Shown here piece after piece: positions 1 to 8,919 of a stretch of DNA of 64,000 nt. The translations under genes and the position numbers were made by a program. Every line of letters starts with the position of its first letter. Position 1 is the stretch's first letter. Under the pieces are notes generated by a model. The model was not told the DNA's origin. It worked only from the letters and a program-made list of their open reading frames with translations, and did no database searches. Origin of the DNA: Thioclava marina (lineage in GTDB: Bacteria > Pseudomonadota > Alphaproteobacteria > Rhodobacterales > Rhodobacteraceae); the NCBI RefSeq assembly GCF_002020135.1, contig NZ_MPZS01000001.1, positions 186,001 through 250,000 of the forward strand, written 5' to 3'.

Positions 1-34
1 CGCGAATGAACGAGACGAAACGGACAGGCACGCG

Positions 35-1264
35 ATGACGATGATGACCCGACTGCTCACCCTTCTGGCTCTGGTGCTCACCTTGCCGCTGGCACCGCGT
101 GTCGCGATGGCGCAGGCCGGCAATTACGCCCCGGTGATCACCGTGAACGGCCTTGGCATCACCGATTACGAGATCAGCCAGCGCGAGAAATTCCTCAAGC
201 TTCTGGGCACGCCCCAATCGACCCGCGAGGATGCCGAGAAAGCTCTGATCGAGGACCGCCTGCGGACCTGGGCAGGCAAGCAGCTCGGGATGAAGATGAA
301 TGAGGAGGCGCTCACGCGCGGCATGTCCGAATTCGCGAGCCGCGGAAACCTGTCGACCGAACAATTCATCACGCTGCTCGGCCAGAATGGCATCGACCCC
401 AACACCTTCCGCGATTTCGTCGCCGCCGGCGTGATCTGGCGCGAGGTGGTGCGCGCGCGCTTCGCCCCCCTGATCAATGTCACCTCCGCCGATGTCGATC
501 GCGCGATGATGCCCGAAAGCCAGACCGGCAAGGGCGTGAAAGTGCTGATCTCCGAAGCGATCGTCCCCGCCCCGGCCGGTCAGGAAGCCGCAGCGTTGGG
601 TCAGGCCCGCCAGCTCTCGGCGGCGAAGGGCGAAGGCGCCTTTGCTGCATTGGCACGCAAATATTCCGCCGCGCCGACCCGTGATCGCGGCGGGCGTCTC
701 GAATGGATGCCGATCGACAAGCTGCCCGCACAGCTGCGCGGTCCGATCCTCGCGCTCAAGCCCGGCACCGCGACCGGTCCGATCCAGCTCAACGGGGCTG
801 TGGCGGTGTTCATGCTGCGCGCGATCGGCGATGGCGATGCGCCCTCGGCACCGCAGGATCTGAGCTACATGACCCTGAATCTCGGCGCGACTGGCAGCGC
901 ACAGGCCGCGAAGCTCGCAGCACAGGCCGCCGCCGATGCGCGCGTGTGCAATCAGCTCTATACCGTCGCAAAGGGCCTGCCCGAAAGCGCCATCACCCTT
1001 CACGAGAAGGTCGCGCAATCCGCCGTCCCGACCGACGAGGCGCTGGTTCTGGCCCAGCTCGATCCGGGCGAGACCCAGATCCTGCGTCGTGGCGGCAGTG
1101 ACGTGCTGGTGATGCTGTGCTCGCGCGAGGTGGCCGACACCAAGGATCAGCCCGCGCCCGATCGCAAGACGGTGCGTTCCTCGCTCGAGGATCAGGCGCT
1201 CGGCGCCTATGCGACGGGCTATCTCGCCGATCTCGAGGCCGAAGCGGTGATCGTTCGGAAATGA
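35..1264 (+). CDS. surA: SurA-family periplasmic peptidyl-prolyl isomerase/chaperone
   Basis: The 409-residue protein begins with a clear signal peptide (hydrophobic core at residues 6-20, likely cleavage after AMA near residue 26), so it acts in the periplasm. Residues 30-160 resemble the SurA N-terminal chaperone region, and residues 168-265 form one parvulin-type PPIase domain with the RKYSAAPTRDRGGRLEW stretch. E. coli SurA has two parvulin domains; only one is evident here. SurA-family proteins help outer-membrane proteins fold. The stop overlaps the pdxA start as ATGA, and pdxA and rsmA follow, the classic lptD-surA-pdxA-rsmA order. The in-frame CGC GAA TGA at 1-9 may be the last codons of lptD, which I cannot confirm. 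Confidence 0.85.
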   Translation: MTMMTRLLTLLALVLTLPLAPRVAMAQAGNYAPVITVNGLGITDYEISQREKFLKLLGTPQSTREDAEKALIEDRLRTWAGKQLGMKMNEEALTRGMSEFASRGNLSTEQFITLLGQNGIDPNTFRDFVAAGVIWREVVRARFAPLINVTSADVDRAMMPESQTGKGVKVLISEAIVPAPAGQEAAALGQARQLSAAKGEGAFAALARKYSAAPTRDRGGRLEWMPIDKLPAQLRGPILALKPGTATGPIQLNGAVAVFMLRAIGDGDAPSAPQDLSYMTLNLGATGSAQAAKLAAQAAADARVCNQLYTVAKGLPESAITLHEKVAQSAVPTDEALVLAQLDPGETQILRRGGSDVLVMLCSREVADTKDQPAPDRKTVRSSLEDQALGAYATGYLADLEAEAVIVRK

Positions 1265-2259
1265 GACCGCGCGACGCAGACCGCCCGGTCATTTTGAGCT
1301 GTGGCGATCCATCCGGCGTCGGGCCGGAACTCGCCGCGCGCGCCTGGGAGCATTTCGGCGCGCGACTGCCCTTCGTCTGGATCGGCGATCCGTCACACCT
1401 GCCGCGCGGCACCAAGATCCGCGAGATCGAGCGCGCCTCCGACGCCGTCACCCATGCCAGCGCGGGCCTGCCCGTGCTGCCGCATGCCTTCCCGGCCGCC
1501 GCCATTCCGGGTCAACCCGATCCGGCCAACGCGAAATCGGTCGTCGATGTGATCGCGCGGGGGGTCGATCTTGTGATGCGTGGCGAGGGTGTGGCGCTTA
1601 CGACCGCGCCCATTAACAAGAAAGCGCTGCATGACGGGGCGGGCTTTGCCTTTCCCGGGCATACTGAATTTCTCGCCCATCTCGCGGGTGTCGAACGGGT
1701 GGTGATGATGCTCGCCAGTTCGCGCAGCACGCCGCCCTTGCGCGTCGTGCCCGCCACGATCCATATCGCGCTGCGCGATGTGCCCGAGGCCTTCACGCCG
1801 CAACTGTTGCGCGACACGGTGCGCATCACCGCCGAAGGGCTGCGCCGCGATTTCGCGCTCGACACGCCACGCATCGCGGTCGCAGGGCTCAACCCCCATG
1901 CCGGCGAAGGCGGCGCGATGGGGAGCGAGGAAGGCGACTGGATCGCCGACACGATCGCCGGGCTGCGCGAAGAGGGCTATGCGCTCGCCGGTCCCCTGCC
2001 AGCCGACACGCTCTTCCACGAGCGCGCGCGTCAGGGCTATGACGCGGCGATCTGCGCCTATCACGATCAGGCGCTGATCCCGATCAAGACGCTCGATTTC
2101 GACGGAGGCGTGAATGTCACGCTCGGCCTGCCCTTCATCCGCACCTCGCCCGATCATGGCACGGCCTACGATATTGCGGGTCAGGGGCGTGCGAACCCCG
2201 CCTCGCTGATCGCGGCGCTCGAGATGGCCTCGCGCATGGGCGCGGCGCGGAGGGCGTGA
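1261..2259 (+). CDS. pdxA: 4-hydroxythreonine-4-phosphate dehydrogenase PdxA
   Basis: PdxA oxidises 4-phosphohydroxy-L-threonine in the DXP-dependent pyridoxal-5'-phosphate pathway, in the cytoplasm. The 332-residue product has the family opening [15 protein letters not shown] and the metal-binding histidine segments [20 protein letters not shown] and [12 protein letters not shown], the usual family layout and length. An in-frame start exists further upstream inside surA. I chose ATG 1261 because it overlaps the surA stop (ATGA) and gives the normal N-terminus. The rsmA start follows one base after the stop, which points to co-transcription and translational coupling. Confidence 0.95.
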   Translation: MRPRDADRPVILSCGDPSGVGPELAARAWEHFGARLPFVWIGDPSHLPRGTKIREIERASDAVTHASAGLPVLPHAFPAAAIPGQPDPANAKSVVDVIARGVDLVMRGEGVALTTAPINKKALHDGAGFAFPGHTEFLAHLAGVERVVMMLASSRSTPPLRVVPATIHIALRDVPEAFTPQLLRDTVRITAEGLRRDFALDTPRIAVAGLNPHAGEGGAMGSEEGDWIADTIAGLREEGYALAGPLPADTLFHERARQGYDAAICAYHDQALIPIKTLDFDGGVNVTLGLPFIRTSPDHGTAYDIAGQGRANPASLIAALEMASRMGAARRA

Positions 2260-2260
2260 G

Positions 2261-3106
2261 ATGGCCACGATCGACGGGCTGCCCCCGCTGCGCGAGGTAC
2301 TGCGCACCCATGACCTCGTGGCCAAGAAAAGCCTCGGGCAGAACTTCCTGCTGGATCTGAACCTCACGGCCAAGATCGCGCGCTCGGCGGGCGATCTGAC
2401 GGGGGCGGATGTGCTGGAGATCGGACCCGGACCCGGAGGTCTGACGCGCGGGCTTCTGGCCGAAGGCGCGCGCAAGGTGCTCGCGATCGAGAAGGACACG
2501 CGCTGCCTGCCCGCCCTGGCCGAGATCGCTGCCGCCTATCCGGGGCGGCTCGAGGTGATCAACGGCGATGCGCTGGAAATCGACCCGCTCTCCCATCTCA
2601 CCCCCCCGATCAAGATCGCAGCGAACCTGCCCTATAACGTGGGCACCGAACTGCTGGTACGCTGGCTGACGCCGAAGAACTGGCCGCCCTTTTGGGAGAG
2701 CCTGACGCTGATGTTCCAGCGCGAGGTGGCTGAACGGATCGTCGCGAAACCCGGCAGCAACCATTACGGGCGCCTCGCGATCCTCGCGCAGTGGCGCGCC
2801 GAGGCGAAGATCGTGATGAGCCTGCCGCCCGAGGCCTTCACCCCGGCGCCCAAGGTTCATTCGGCGGTCGTGCATCTGCGCGCCCTGCCCGAGCCGCGCT
2901 ACCCGGCCAATGCCGCGACCCTGAGCCGGGTCGTCGCGGCGGGCTTCAATCAGCGTCGCAAGATGTTGCGCGCCTCGCTCAAGGGCGTTGCGCCGGATAT
3001 CGAGGCGAAACTGGAGAAGGCCGGGATCGCGCCCACGGAACGGGCCGAGAAGGTGACGCTGGAACAGTTCTGCCGACTGGCGCGGATCGTCGACGGTCAG
3101 GAATGA
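2261..3106 (+). CDS. rsmA: 16S rRNA (adenine1518-N6/1519-N6)-dimethyltransferase RsmA (KsgA)
   Basis: RsmA dimethylates two adjacent adenines in the 3'-terminal hairpin of 16S rRNA, a late step of 30S assembly. The 281-residue sequence carries the typical start [11 protein letters not shown], the SAM-binding motif [16 protein letters not shown] and the catalytic motif [14 protein letters not shown]. It has the usual family length. It is third in the surA-pdxA-rsmA operon and its stop codon overlaps the start of the following acetyltransferase gene. Confidence 0.96.
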   Translation: MATIDGLPPLREVLRTHDLVAKKSLGQNFLLDLNLTAKIARSAGDLTGADVLEIGPGPGGLTRGLLAEGARKVLAIEKDTRCLPALAEIAAAYPGRLEVINGDALEIDPLSHLTPPIKIAANLPYNVGTELLVRWLTPKNWPPFWESLTLMFQREVAERIVAKPGSNHYGRLAILAQWRAEAKIVMSLPPEAFTPAPKVHSAVVHLRALPEPRYPANAATLSRVVAAGFNQRRKMLRASLKGVAPDIEAKLEKAGIAPTERAEKVTLEQFCRLARIVDGQE

Positions 3107-3552
3107 TCCGCGCGGCCCGTGCGGAAGATCTCGATCGGATCGGGGCGATCCCCGACGCGGCCTTCCTCCCCTACATCGCGCGCATCGGTCGCCCGCCCGC
3201 GCCGATGGCGGCCGATCACCGCTCTGACCTCTCCCATCTCTGGGTCTGCGAACATGACGGAGACGTCGTGGGGTATATGGGCCTGATTGCCCGAGACGGG
3301 CCCCAGATTGCCTTGCAGATCGAGCCGATTGCGGTCGATCCAGACGTGCAGGGAAAGGGGATCGGAGGGCGCTTGATCGCCTTCGCCGAAGCGCAAGCCC
3401 GATCTCTCGGGGTCGAACGGCTGACTCTCTACGTCAATGCCGCGATGATCGAGACCCGTGCGATCTATGCGCATCTCGGCTTTCTCGAGACCGATCGCCG
3501 TGTGGAAGACGGGTTTGACCGGGTTTTTCTCGAAAAATCCCTGCCTCGCTGA
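3103..3552 (+). CDS. GNAT family N-acetyltransferase
   Basis: This 149-residue protein is a single GNAT domain. The acetyl-CoA pyrophosphate-binding loop is [15 protein letters not shown] near residues 88-102, followed by a [18 protein letters not shown] segment typical of the fold's C-terminal half. The start at 3103 overlaps the rsmA stop (ATGA), so it is the last gene of this operon, and a strong hairpin terminator follows. The substrate cannot be told from the sequence. The position next to rsmA does not prove a ribosomal target. Confidence 0.85.
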   Translation: MIRAARAEDLDRIGAIPDAAFLPYIARIGRPPAPMAADHRSDLSHLWVCEHDGDVVGYMGLIARDGPQIALQIEPIAVDPDVQGKGIGGRLIAFAEAQARSLGVERLTLYVNAAMIETRAIYAHLGFLETDRRVEDGFDRVFLEKSLPR

Positions 3553-3575
3553 CCCGAGGCGATGCGCGACATCAA

Positions 3576-3604
3576 AAAGGCCCGCCAATCCGGCGGGCCT
3601 TTTA
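3576..3604. terminator. Bidirectional intrinsic terminator
   Basis: The 11-bp perfect stem AAAGGCCCGCC / GGCGGGCCTTT with a 5-nt loop has an A-run on the left and a T-run on the right. It can therefore end both the plus-strand surA operon and the minus-strand DUF4167 transcript. Confidence 0.9.
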
Positions 3605-3626
3605 TCTGGTTCGTCAGGATAACCGC

Positions 3627-4247
3627 TTATTCGCCCGATGCCTCGGGGGGCGCGGTTTCCACTGCCACCTCAGCCTTTTCAGCTTTGGGCACACGCGGTT
3701 TACGCGGCGCGCGCGAGCGTTTCGGCTTCTCGGCTTTTTCCGCCTTCTCGGCGGGAGCCTCTGCCGGAGCGGCTTCGGCGCGGCTTTCGGGGGTTTCGAC
3801 GAGGCTCGAGCCGTCTTCTTCAGGCTCGGGCATCGGCGGCATCATCGAGGCGCTCTGATCGGCGTTCTCCTGGCTGCGCTCCTCGCGCTCGGGGCGCTCG
3901 TTGCGATGGCCGTCCTGAGCGTTGCCGCCCTGACCGTTCGCCTGATGGCTTTGCTGGTTCTGCTGACGCTGCTGGTTGCGCGCTTCCTGTTCGCGGGCCT
4001 GCTCTTTCTGGGCCTCGCCCAGCATGCGGGTATAATGCTCGGCATGCTGAAGGAAGTTCTGCTCGGCCACACGGTCGTTGCCAAGTTGCGCGTCACGGGC
4101 GAGCGCAAGGTATTTGTCAATGATCTGCTGGGGCGTGCCACGCACTTTGCCCTCGGGACCGGAGCTGTCAAACACCCGGTTGACGATGTTGCCCATCGAC
4201 CGCTGACGGTTCGACTTGTTACGCGAACGGGATTTCGAAGATCTCAT
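3627..4247 (-). CDS. DUF4167 domain-containing protein
   Basis: The 206-residue product starts with a strongly basic segment (MRSSKSRSRNKSNRQRS), followed by the compact DUF4167 region (residues about 15-85, containing RVFDSSGPEGKVRGTPQQII). After that comes a low-complexity tail, rich first in Q/N and then in Ala/Lys/Pro/Glu. I rejected an upstream start that adds 54 unrelated residues and chose ATG 4247, where the conserved basic start begins. The family is alphaproteobacterial and of unknown function; the basic head suggests nucleic-acid binding, which is inference. It follows prfA-prmC on the same strand with a 260-base gap, so it may have its own promoter. Confidence 0.85.
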   Translation of the reverse strand: MRSSKSRSRNKSNRQRSMGNIVNRVFDSSGPEGKVRGTPQQIIDKYLALARDAQLGNDRVAEQNFLQHAEHYTRMLGEAQKEQAREQEARNQQRQQNQQSHQANGQGGNAQDGHRNERPEREERSQENADQSASMMPPMPEPEEDGSSLVETPESRAEAAPAEAPAEKAEKAEKPKRSRAPRKPRVPKAEKAEVAVETAPPEASGE

Positions 4248-4507
4248 GGCTTTCGTTTTTCTGGCCCGGTCACGCCGGGCTTGAGGAATCTGGCCGAAGG
4301 GATTTGGCCTTGCGAGAGGAAGAGCCGCCCTGAGCATTATTGCCCGGTTTGGCATCGTCACCCGCGCTGTGAAGCTGAGCCGTGCGGGGGATATCGATCC
4401 GCCCTGCACAGGCTTGACTAAACATGTGCGGAGTGGGCTTTCAAGTCGGAAAATGTGTCAAATCCACGTTTTCCCCGGATTTTCCCAGGTTTTGCGCGAA
4501 TTTGCGC

Positions 4508-5365
4508 TCAACTGGCACCACAATCGCCAGCGTCACCGGGCTTCTGCGCCACAATGACGCGGTCGCGCCCATCGAGGTCCTGCCGGGTCTCGATCTGTTC
4601 GAACCCCTGCGCAGCAAGCAGCTCCGTCACAGCCGAAGCCTGGGTCGGCCCGATTTCGAGCACGATCCGCCCGCCCGCCATAAGCCGCGCCGGAGCCCCA
4701 AGCGCAATCGCGCGATAGGCATCGAGACCGTCACCGCCGGGGGTCAGGGCCGAGTGTGGCTCCCATTCGCGAACATCGCGCGACAGCCCCGCCATCTCGT
4801 CCTGCGCGATATAGGGCGGGTTCGACACGATCAGATCGAAGCGTCCCGGAACGGCGGAAAACCAGTCGGACAGCAGGAATTTCGCCCGTTTCCCGACGCC
4901 GAGCGCGTCCGCGTTCCCTTTGGCGACGTCCAGAGCCGCGGAAGAAAGATCGGTACCCGTTCCCGCCGCGAAGGGCATGGATTTCAGAAGCGAAATCAGG
5001 ATGCAGCCGGTGCCGGTGCCAAGGTCAAGCGCATGAATGAAAGGGCGTTCGAGCGCCACTTGCACGAGGATCTCTGTCTCCGGGCGCGGATCGAGCGTGT
5101 CGCGGGTGACGCGGAACTCATGTCCCCAAAACAGACGCTTTCCGGTGATCTGGGCGACGGGCTGGTGTTGCATACGGGCCGCGATCGCGGCGTCAAGGCG
5201 AGTGGCCGCGTCATCGGGCAGCGGATCGTGCAGCGCGAGCGTCAGCCGCTCGGGCGCAATGCCGAGCGCATGCGCCAGAAGCCTGCGCGCATCGCCCGAC
5301 GCGCCCTCGATCCCGGCCTCTTTCAGGCGCCGGGTGGCGGCGATCAGCGCTTCTTGCGCCCTCAC
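4508..5365 (-). CDS. prmC: Peptide chain release factor N5-glutamine methyltransferase PrmC (HemK)
   Basis: PrmC methylates the glutamine of the GGQ motif of class-1 release factors. The 285-residue protein has an N-terminal helical release-factor-binding domain and a Rossmann SAM-binding domain with [16 protein letters not shown] and the diagnostic catalytic NPPY (VSNPPYIAQ). Its start overlaps the prfA stop as ATGA, so enzyme and substrate are made from one message. The second substrate, RF2, is encoded at 20.5 kb. Confidence 0.95.
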   Translation of the reverse strand: MRAQEALIAATRRLKEAGIEGASGDARRLLAHALGIAPERLTLALHDPLPDDAATRLDAAIAARMQHQPVAQITGKRLFWGHEFRVTRDTLDPRPETEILVQVALERPFIHALDLGTGTGCILISLLKSMPFAAGTGTDLSSAALDVAKGNADALGVGKRAKFLLSDWFSAVPGRFDLIVSNPPYIAQDEMAGLSRDVREWEPHSALTPGGDGLDAYRAIALGAPARLMAGGRIVLEIGPTQASAVTELLAAQGFEQIETRQDLDGRDRVIVAQKPGDAGDCGAS

Positions 5366-6417
5366 CCGTCCATCTCCGCGAGCTTGGCCGCCTGATCGTC
5401 CGAAATCAGCGCGTCGATCACCTCTTCGATCTCACCTTCCATAACCTTATCAAGGGAATAGAGGGTGAGGTTGATGCGGTGATCGGTCAGGCGCCCTTGC
5501 GGGAAATTATAGGTTCGGATGCGTTCCGAACGATCGCCCGACCCCACCTGGGACTTCCGCGTCTCGGCGCGTTCCGAGGCCGCGCGGTCGCGTTCGGCCT
5601 CGTAAAGCCGCGCGCGCAGCACCGCCATCGCATTGGCGCGGTTCTGGTGCTGGGATTTCTCGGAGCTCGTGACCACGATGCCGGTCGGCAGGTGCGTGAT
5701 GCGCACCGCCGAGTCGGTGGTATTCACGTGCTGGCCGCCCGCACCCGACGCGCGCATCGTGTCGATCCGGATATCGGAGGCAGGAATGTCGATATCGACC
5801 TCCTCGGCCTCGGGCAGAACGGCGACGGTGGCTGCGGATGTATGGATGCGCCCACCGGCTTCGGTCTCGGGCACACGCTGAACCCGGTGCACGCCGGACT
5901 CGAATTTCATCCGCGCAAAGACGCCCTCGCCCTCGATCCGCGCCACCGCTTCCTTGACGCCGCCGAGCTCGGTCTCGGTCAGGTCCATCAGGTCGAACCG
6001 CCAGCCGTGTTTCTCGGCGTATTTCTGATACATGCGCAGCAGATCGCCCGCGAAAAGCGCGGCTTCCTCGCCGCCCGTGCCGGGGCGGATTTCAAGGATC
6101 GCGGGGCGCGCATCGGCGGCATCTTTCGGCAAAAGCGCAAGGCGCAGCGCCTGTTCCATCTCGGGGATGCGGGCCTTGAGGCGCGGCAGCTCTTCCTCGG
6201 CCAGCCCTTTCATCTCGGGATCGCTCAGCCAGCCCTCCGCCTCGGCAAGATCGGCCCGCGCCTGACGCCAGGCCTCGACCTCGGTCACGACCGGTTTGAG
6301 CTCGGAATATTCGCGGCTAATCTCGGCGATCTTTGCGGGATCCGCGCCCGCGTTGAGCTGCGCCTCGAGGTACTCGAAGCGTGCAAGGATCTGGTCGAGT
6401 TTCTCTTCGGGCAACAT
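5362..6417 (-). CDS. prfA: Peptide chain release factor 1 (RF1)
   Basis: RF1 ends translation at UAA and UAG. The 351-residue protein has the GGQ motif at residues 227-229 ([15 protein letters not shown]) for peptidyl-tRNA hydrolysis. A P-x-T type codon-recognition tripeptide occurs as PET at residues 183-185 within [18 protein letters not shown] chose ATG 6417, the standard MLPEEKLDQ start. An upstream in-frame start would add 41 residues of non-family sequence. It is first in the prfA-prmC pair and reads away from the rhodanese gene at 6603. Confidence 0.96.
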   Translation of the reverse strand: MLPEEKLDQILARFEYLEAQLNAGADPAKIAEISREYSELKPVVTEVEAWRQARADLAEAEGWLSDPEMKGLAEEELPRLKARIPEMEQALRLALLPKDAADARPAILEIRPGTGGEEAALFAGDLLRMYQKYAEKHGWRFDLMDLTETELGGVKEAVARIEGEGVFARMKFESGVHRVQRVPETEAGGRIHTSAATVAVLPEAEEVDIDIPASDIRIDTMRASGAGGQHVNTTDSAVRITHLPTGIVVTSSEKSQHQNRANAMAVLRARLYEAERDRAASERAETRKSQVGSGDRSERIRTYNFPQGRLTDHRINLTLYSLDKVMEGEIEEVIDALISDDQAAKLAEMDG

Positions 6418-6602
6418 GAGGCTCGGTTTGGCGTGAAGCGCGGGGGGCGTCAAGCGCAGAGCGGTGCAACAGCCCTGTGACGCAGGGTGTTTGCCGCTCG
6501 GGCACACCCGATCCGGGGCGCGGCGATCCGCATGTAACAAACAGATGACGCGCGTCCGGCCCTTTGATAAACCGCGCGCCGGGAGAGATCCGAGGGAGAG
6601 AG

Positions 6603-7031
6603 ATGATGATCCGCAACCTGATCATGACGAGCCTGCTCGTGCTGGGCACCACGCCCGCGCTCGCACAGGACCGCGACGCCGCCATCGAGGCGATGAACGA
6701 CTACATGATGTTCTCGGGCTATGAGGACGGGATCATCCTGCCCGAACAGATCGACAGGGAGGTCTTCGAGAATGTCCTCTTCGTGGACACCCGCGATCCC
6801 GCGCAATTCGCCCGGGAAACCATTCCGGGGGCCGTGAACATCGAATGGCGCGAGGTGCTCGACCGGATCGACGAGATCCCCGAGACGCAAAAGACCATCC
6901 TGTTTTGCAACACCGGCACGCTGAGTTCGATGGCGACCTTCGCGCTACGCACGGCGGGGCGCAAGAATGTCGTGGTGCTGCAAACCGGGATCGACGGCTG
7001 GCGGGACTGGGCGGCCTACAAACCCGAGTGA
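6603..7031 (+). CDS. Periplasmic rhodanese-like domain protein
   Basis: The 142-residue protein begins with a signal peptide (cleavage likely after ALA, residue 21) and contains one rhodanese domain. The active-site loop has cysteine 102 in [11 protein letters not shown], so it is likely catalytically competent for sulfur transfer, but with a non-standard loop rather than CRxGx[21 protein letters not shown] is the usual first half of the fold. A purine-rich ribosome site (GAGGGAGAGAG) precedes the paired ATGs at 6603/6606. The physiological sulfur acceptor is unknown. Confidence 0.8.
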   Translation: MMIRNLIMTSLLVLGTTPALAQDRDAAIEAMNDYMMFSGYEDGIILPEQIDREVFENVLFVDTRDPAQFARETIPGAVNIEWREVLDRIDEIPETQKTILFCNTGTLSSMATFALRTAGRKNVVVLQTGIDGWRDWAAYKPE

Positions 7032-7178
7032 CGCAATCCGGGGCCGCGCGATCACAACTTGGCCGGGCGCGACGGTGCGTCCCTTTACGCCTCTCGCGCA
7101 ATGACCTAGATAAACAGTCGAGAAATAGACGCCCCCTGATTGCCGCCCTCTCGGGCGCGAACCGCGAAAGAGGCCCCG

Positions 7179-7544
7179 ATGACCGCCACGCCCGAAGAGC
7201 CGCTCGAAGGCACGCCGCTGATCAAGCCCTCGACCACCGACCATCCGCTCTATGATAAGGTCGTGGAGGCCTGCCGTACGGTCTACGACCCGGAAATCCC
7301 GGTCAACATCTACGATCTGGGCCTTGTCTACACGATCGAGATCAGCCCCGAGAACGACGCGAAGGTGATCATGACGCTCACCGCGCCCGGCTGCCCCGTG
7401 GCAGGCGAGATGCCCGGCTGGGTGCATGATGCGGTGGCCTGCGTCGAAGGGCTGCGCGACGTCGACATCGAGATGACCTTCGATCCGCAATGGGGCATGG
7501 ACATGATGTCGGACGAGGCGCGGCTGGAACTGGGCTTCATGTGA
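7179..7544 (+). CDS. SufT-like DUF59 (MIP18 family) Fe-S cluster assembly protein
   Basis: The 121-residue protein is a DUF59 domain with the characteristic TVYDPEIPVNIYDLGLVY and the conserved cysteine segment LTAPGCPVAGEMP, ending in a short FDPQWGMDMMSDEARLELG tail. Such proteins help deliver iron-sulfur clusters to target proteins. In many genomes the gene sits in the suf operon, but here it stands alone. ATG 7179 follows an AAAGAGG ribosome site; an earlier in-frame start is less well supported. A copy of the dispersed repeat lies 53 bp after the stop. Confidence 0.85.
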   Translation: MTATPEEPLEGTPLIKPSTTDHPLYDKVVEACRTVYDPEIPVNIYDLGLVYTIEISPENDAKVIMTLTAPGCPVAGEMPGWVHDAVACVEGLRDVDIEMTFDPQWGMDMMSDEARLELGFM

Positions 7545-7597
7545 TCGGTTGGAGGGCGGCTCGGGCCCCGTCGCGGGGCGGCAGGTCCTGAACGGGA

Positions 7598-7659
7598 GGG
7601 GGGCGCTGCCCCCGCTCGCGTCCCGCGAGCCCCCCGAGATATTTTCGTCAAGAAGAAGG
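7598..7659 (+). repeat. Dispersed hairpin repeat, copy A
   Basis: The copy contains the shared head GGGGGCGCTGCCCCC, a perfect variable hairpin GCTCGCG-TCC-CGCGAGC, then the shared tail CCCCCGAGATATTTTCGTC and AAGAAGAAGG. It lies downstream of the SufT-like gene in sense orientation. Confidence 0.85.
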
Positions 7660-7778
7660 GGGCGGTCGTGCTCCCTTTTTGCATTTTCGCACAAGGGGTC
7701 GCGCGCGGGCGCGCTTGTCCTCGCCCCGCCCCGCCCCATCTCAACGGACCGATGCGCAAACCTGAGAAGAGGACTTGC

Positions 7779-8849
7779 ATGACCGATACGCCTTTCACCC
7801 CCGCCAAACTCGGTGCGATCGAGATCGCCAACCGTTTCGTGATGGCCCCCCTCACCCGCAACCGCGCGCCCGATCTGGTGCCGACCGATCTGACGGTCGA
7901 ATATTACCGCCAGCGCGCAGGCGCCGGGATGATCGTGACCGAGGGCACGCAGATCTCGCCGATGGGCCAGGGCTATGCCTGGACGCCGGGGATCTACAAT
8001 GACGATCAGGTCGCGGGCTGGAAGAAAGTCACCGAGGCCGTGCATGGCGCGGGCGGCAAGATCGTGGCGCAGCTCTGGCATGTCGGCCGGATCTCGGTGC
8101 CGCAGCTTCTGGGCGGGCGCGATCCGGTGGCCCCCTCGGCGATCTCCGCCGCGTCGAAGACCTTCGACGGCGAGGGGTTCGTCGAGACCACCACGCCGCA
8201 TGCCCTGAGCGTCGAGGAGATCGCCGCGACCATCGAGGATTACCGCAAGGCGGCCGCGAATGCGAAAGCTGCGGGTTTCGACGGGGTCGAGATCCATGCC
8301 GCGAATGGCTACCTGATCGACCAGTTCCTGCGCGACACCTCGAATACGCGCGAGGATGCCTATGGCGGGTCGATCGAGAACCGCACGCGCTTCCTGCGCG
8401 AAGCGGTCTCGGCGGTCGTGAGCGTCTGGGGGCCGGGCCGGGTCGGTATCCGTCTCTCGCCCTGGTCGAATGCGAACAATGTCGGCATCGACAGCGATAC
8501 GCCGGCGCTTTTCGGGGCCGTGGTCGATTTCCTCAACACGCAGGACATGGCCTTCGTGCATCTCGTCGAGGGGCAGACCGGCGGCCCGCGTGACTGGCCC
8601 GAGGGTGGGATCGAGACGCTGCGCGCGAAGATCCGGGCGCCCTATATCGCCAATAATGGCTATAGCAAGGAGATGGCCGAGGCCGCGCTGGCCGACGGGG
8701 CCACGGCGGTGGCCTTCGGGAAACTCTTCATCGCGAACCCCGATCTGCCGAAGCGTTTCGAGACCGGGGCGGCGCTCAACGAACCGAACCCGGCGACGTT
8801 CTATGGCGGCGGGGCCGAGGGCTATACGGATTATCCCTTTCTCGACTGA
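7779..8849 (+). CDS. Old Yellow Enzyme family NADH:flavin oxidoreductase (alkene reductase)
   Basis: This 356-residue TIM-barrel flavoenzyme has the OYE hallmarks: NRFVMAPLTRNRA near the N-terminus, QLWHVGRISVP, FDGVEIHAANGYLIDQFLR with the His-Ala-Asn substrate-binding group, and YGGSIENRTRFLREAV. It resembles the NemA/xenobiotic reductase branch that reduces activated alkenes, N-ethylmaleimide or nitro compounds using FMN and NAD(P)H. ATG 7779 is preceded by GAGAAGAGG. The gene has its own terminator at 8871, so it appears to be a single-gene unit. The true substrate is unknown. Confidence 0.9.
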   Translation: MTDTPFTPAKLGAIEIANRFVMAPLTRNRAPDLVPTDLTVEYYRQRAGAGMIVTEGTQISPMGQGYAWTPGIYNDDQVAGWKKVTEAVHGAGGKIVAQLWHVGRISVPQLLGGRDPVAPSAISAASKTFDGEGFVETTTPHALSVEEIAATIEDYRKAAANAKAAGFDGVEIHAANGYLIDQFLRDTSNTREDAYGGSIENRTRFLREAVSAVVSVWGPGRVGIRLSPWSNANNVGIDSDTPALFGAVVDFLNTQDMAFVHLVEGQTGGPRDWPEGGIETLRAKIRAPYIANNGYSKEMAEAALADGATAVAFGKLFIANPDLPKRFETGAALNEPNPATFYGGGAEGYTDYPFLD

Positions 8850-8870
8850 GACCGTCTGAGTGATTGAGCG

Positions 8871-8896
8871 ATGCGGGCCTGCGGGCCCGCATTTTC
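8871..8896 (+). terminator. Intrinsic terminator after the OYE gene
   Basis: A perfect 9-bp stem ATGCGGGCC / GGCCCGCAT with a TGCG loop is followed by TTTC. It lies between the convergent OYE and SulP genes. Confidence 0.8.
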
Positions 8897-8919
8897 ATTG
8901 TGTCCACGGGTTTGGCGCG

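Noticed and set aside
4433-4461. TTGACA-like -35 box on the minus strand upstream of DUF4167
   Set aside because: A good -35 is present, but no acceptable -10 lies 16-18 bp downstream, so a promoter call is not supported.
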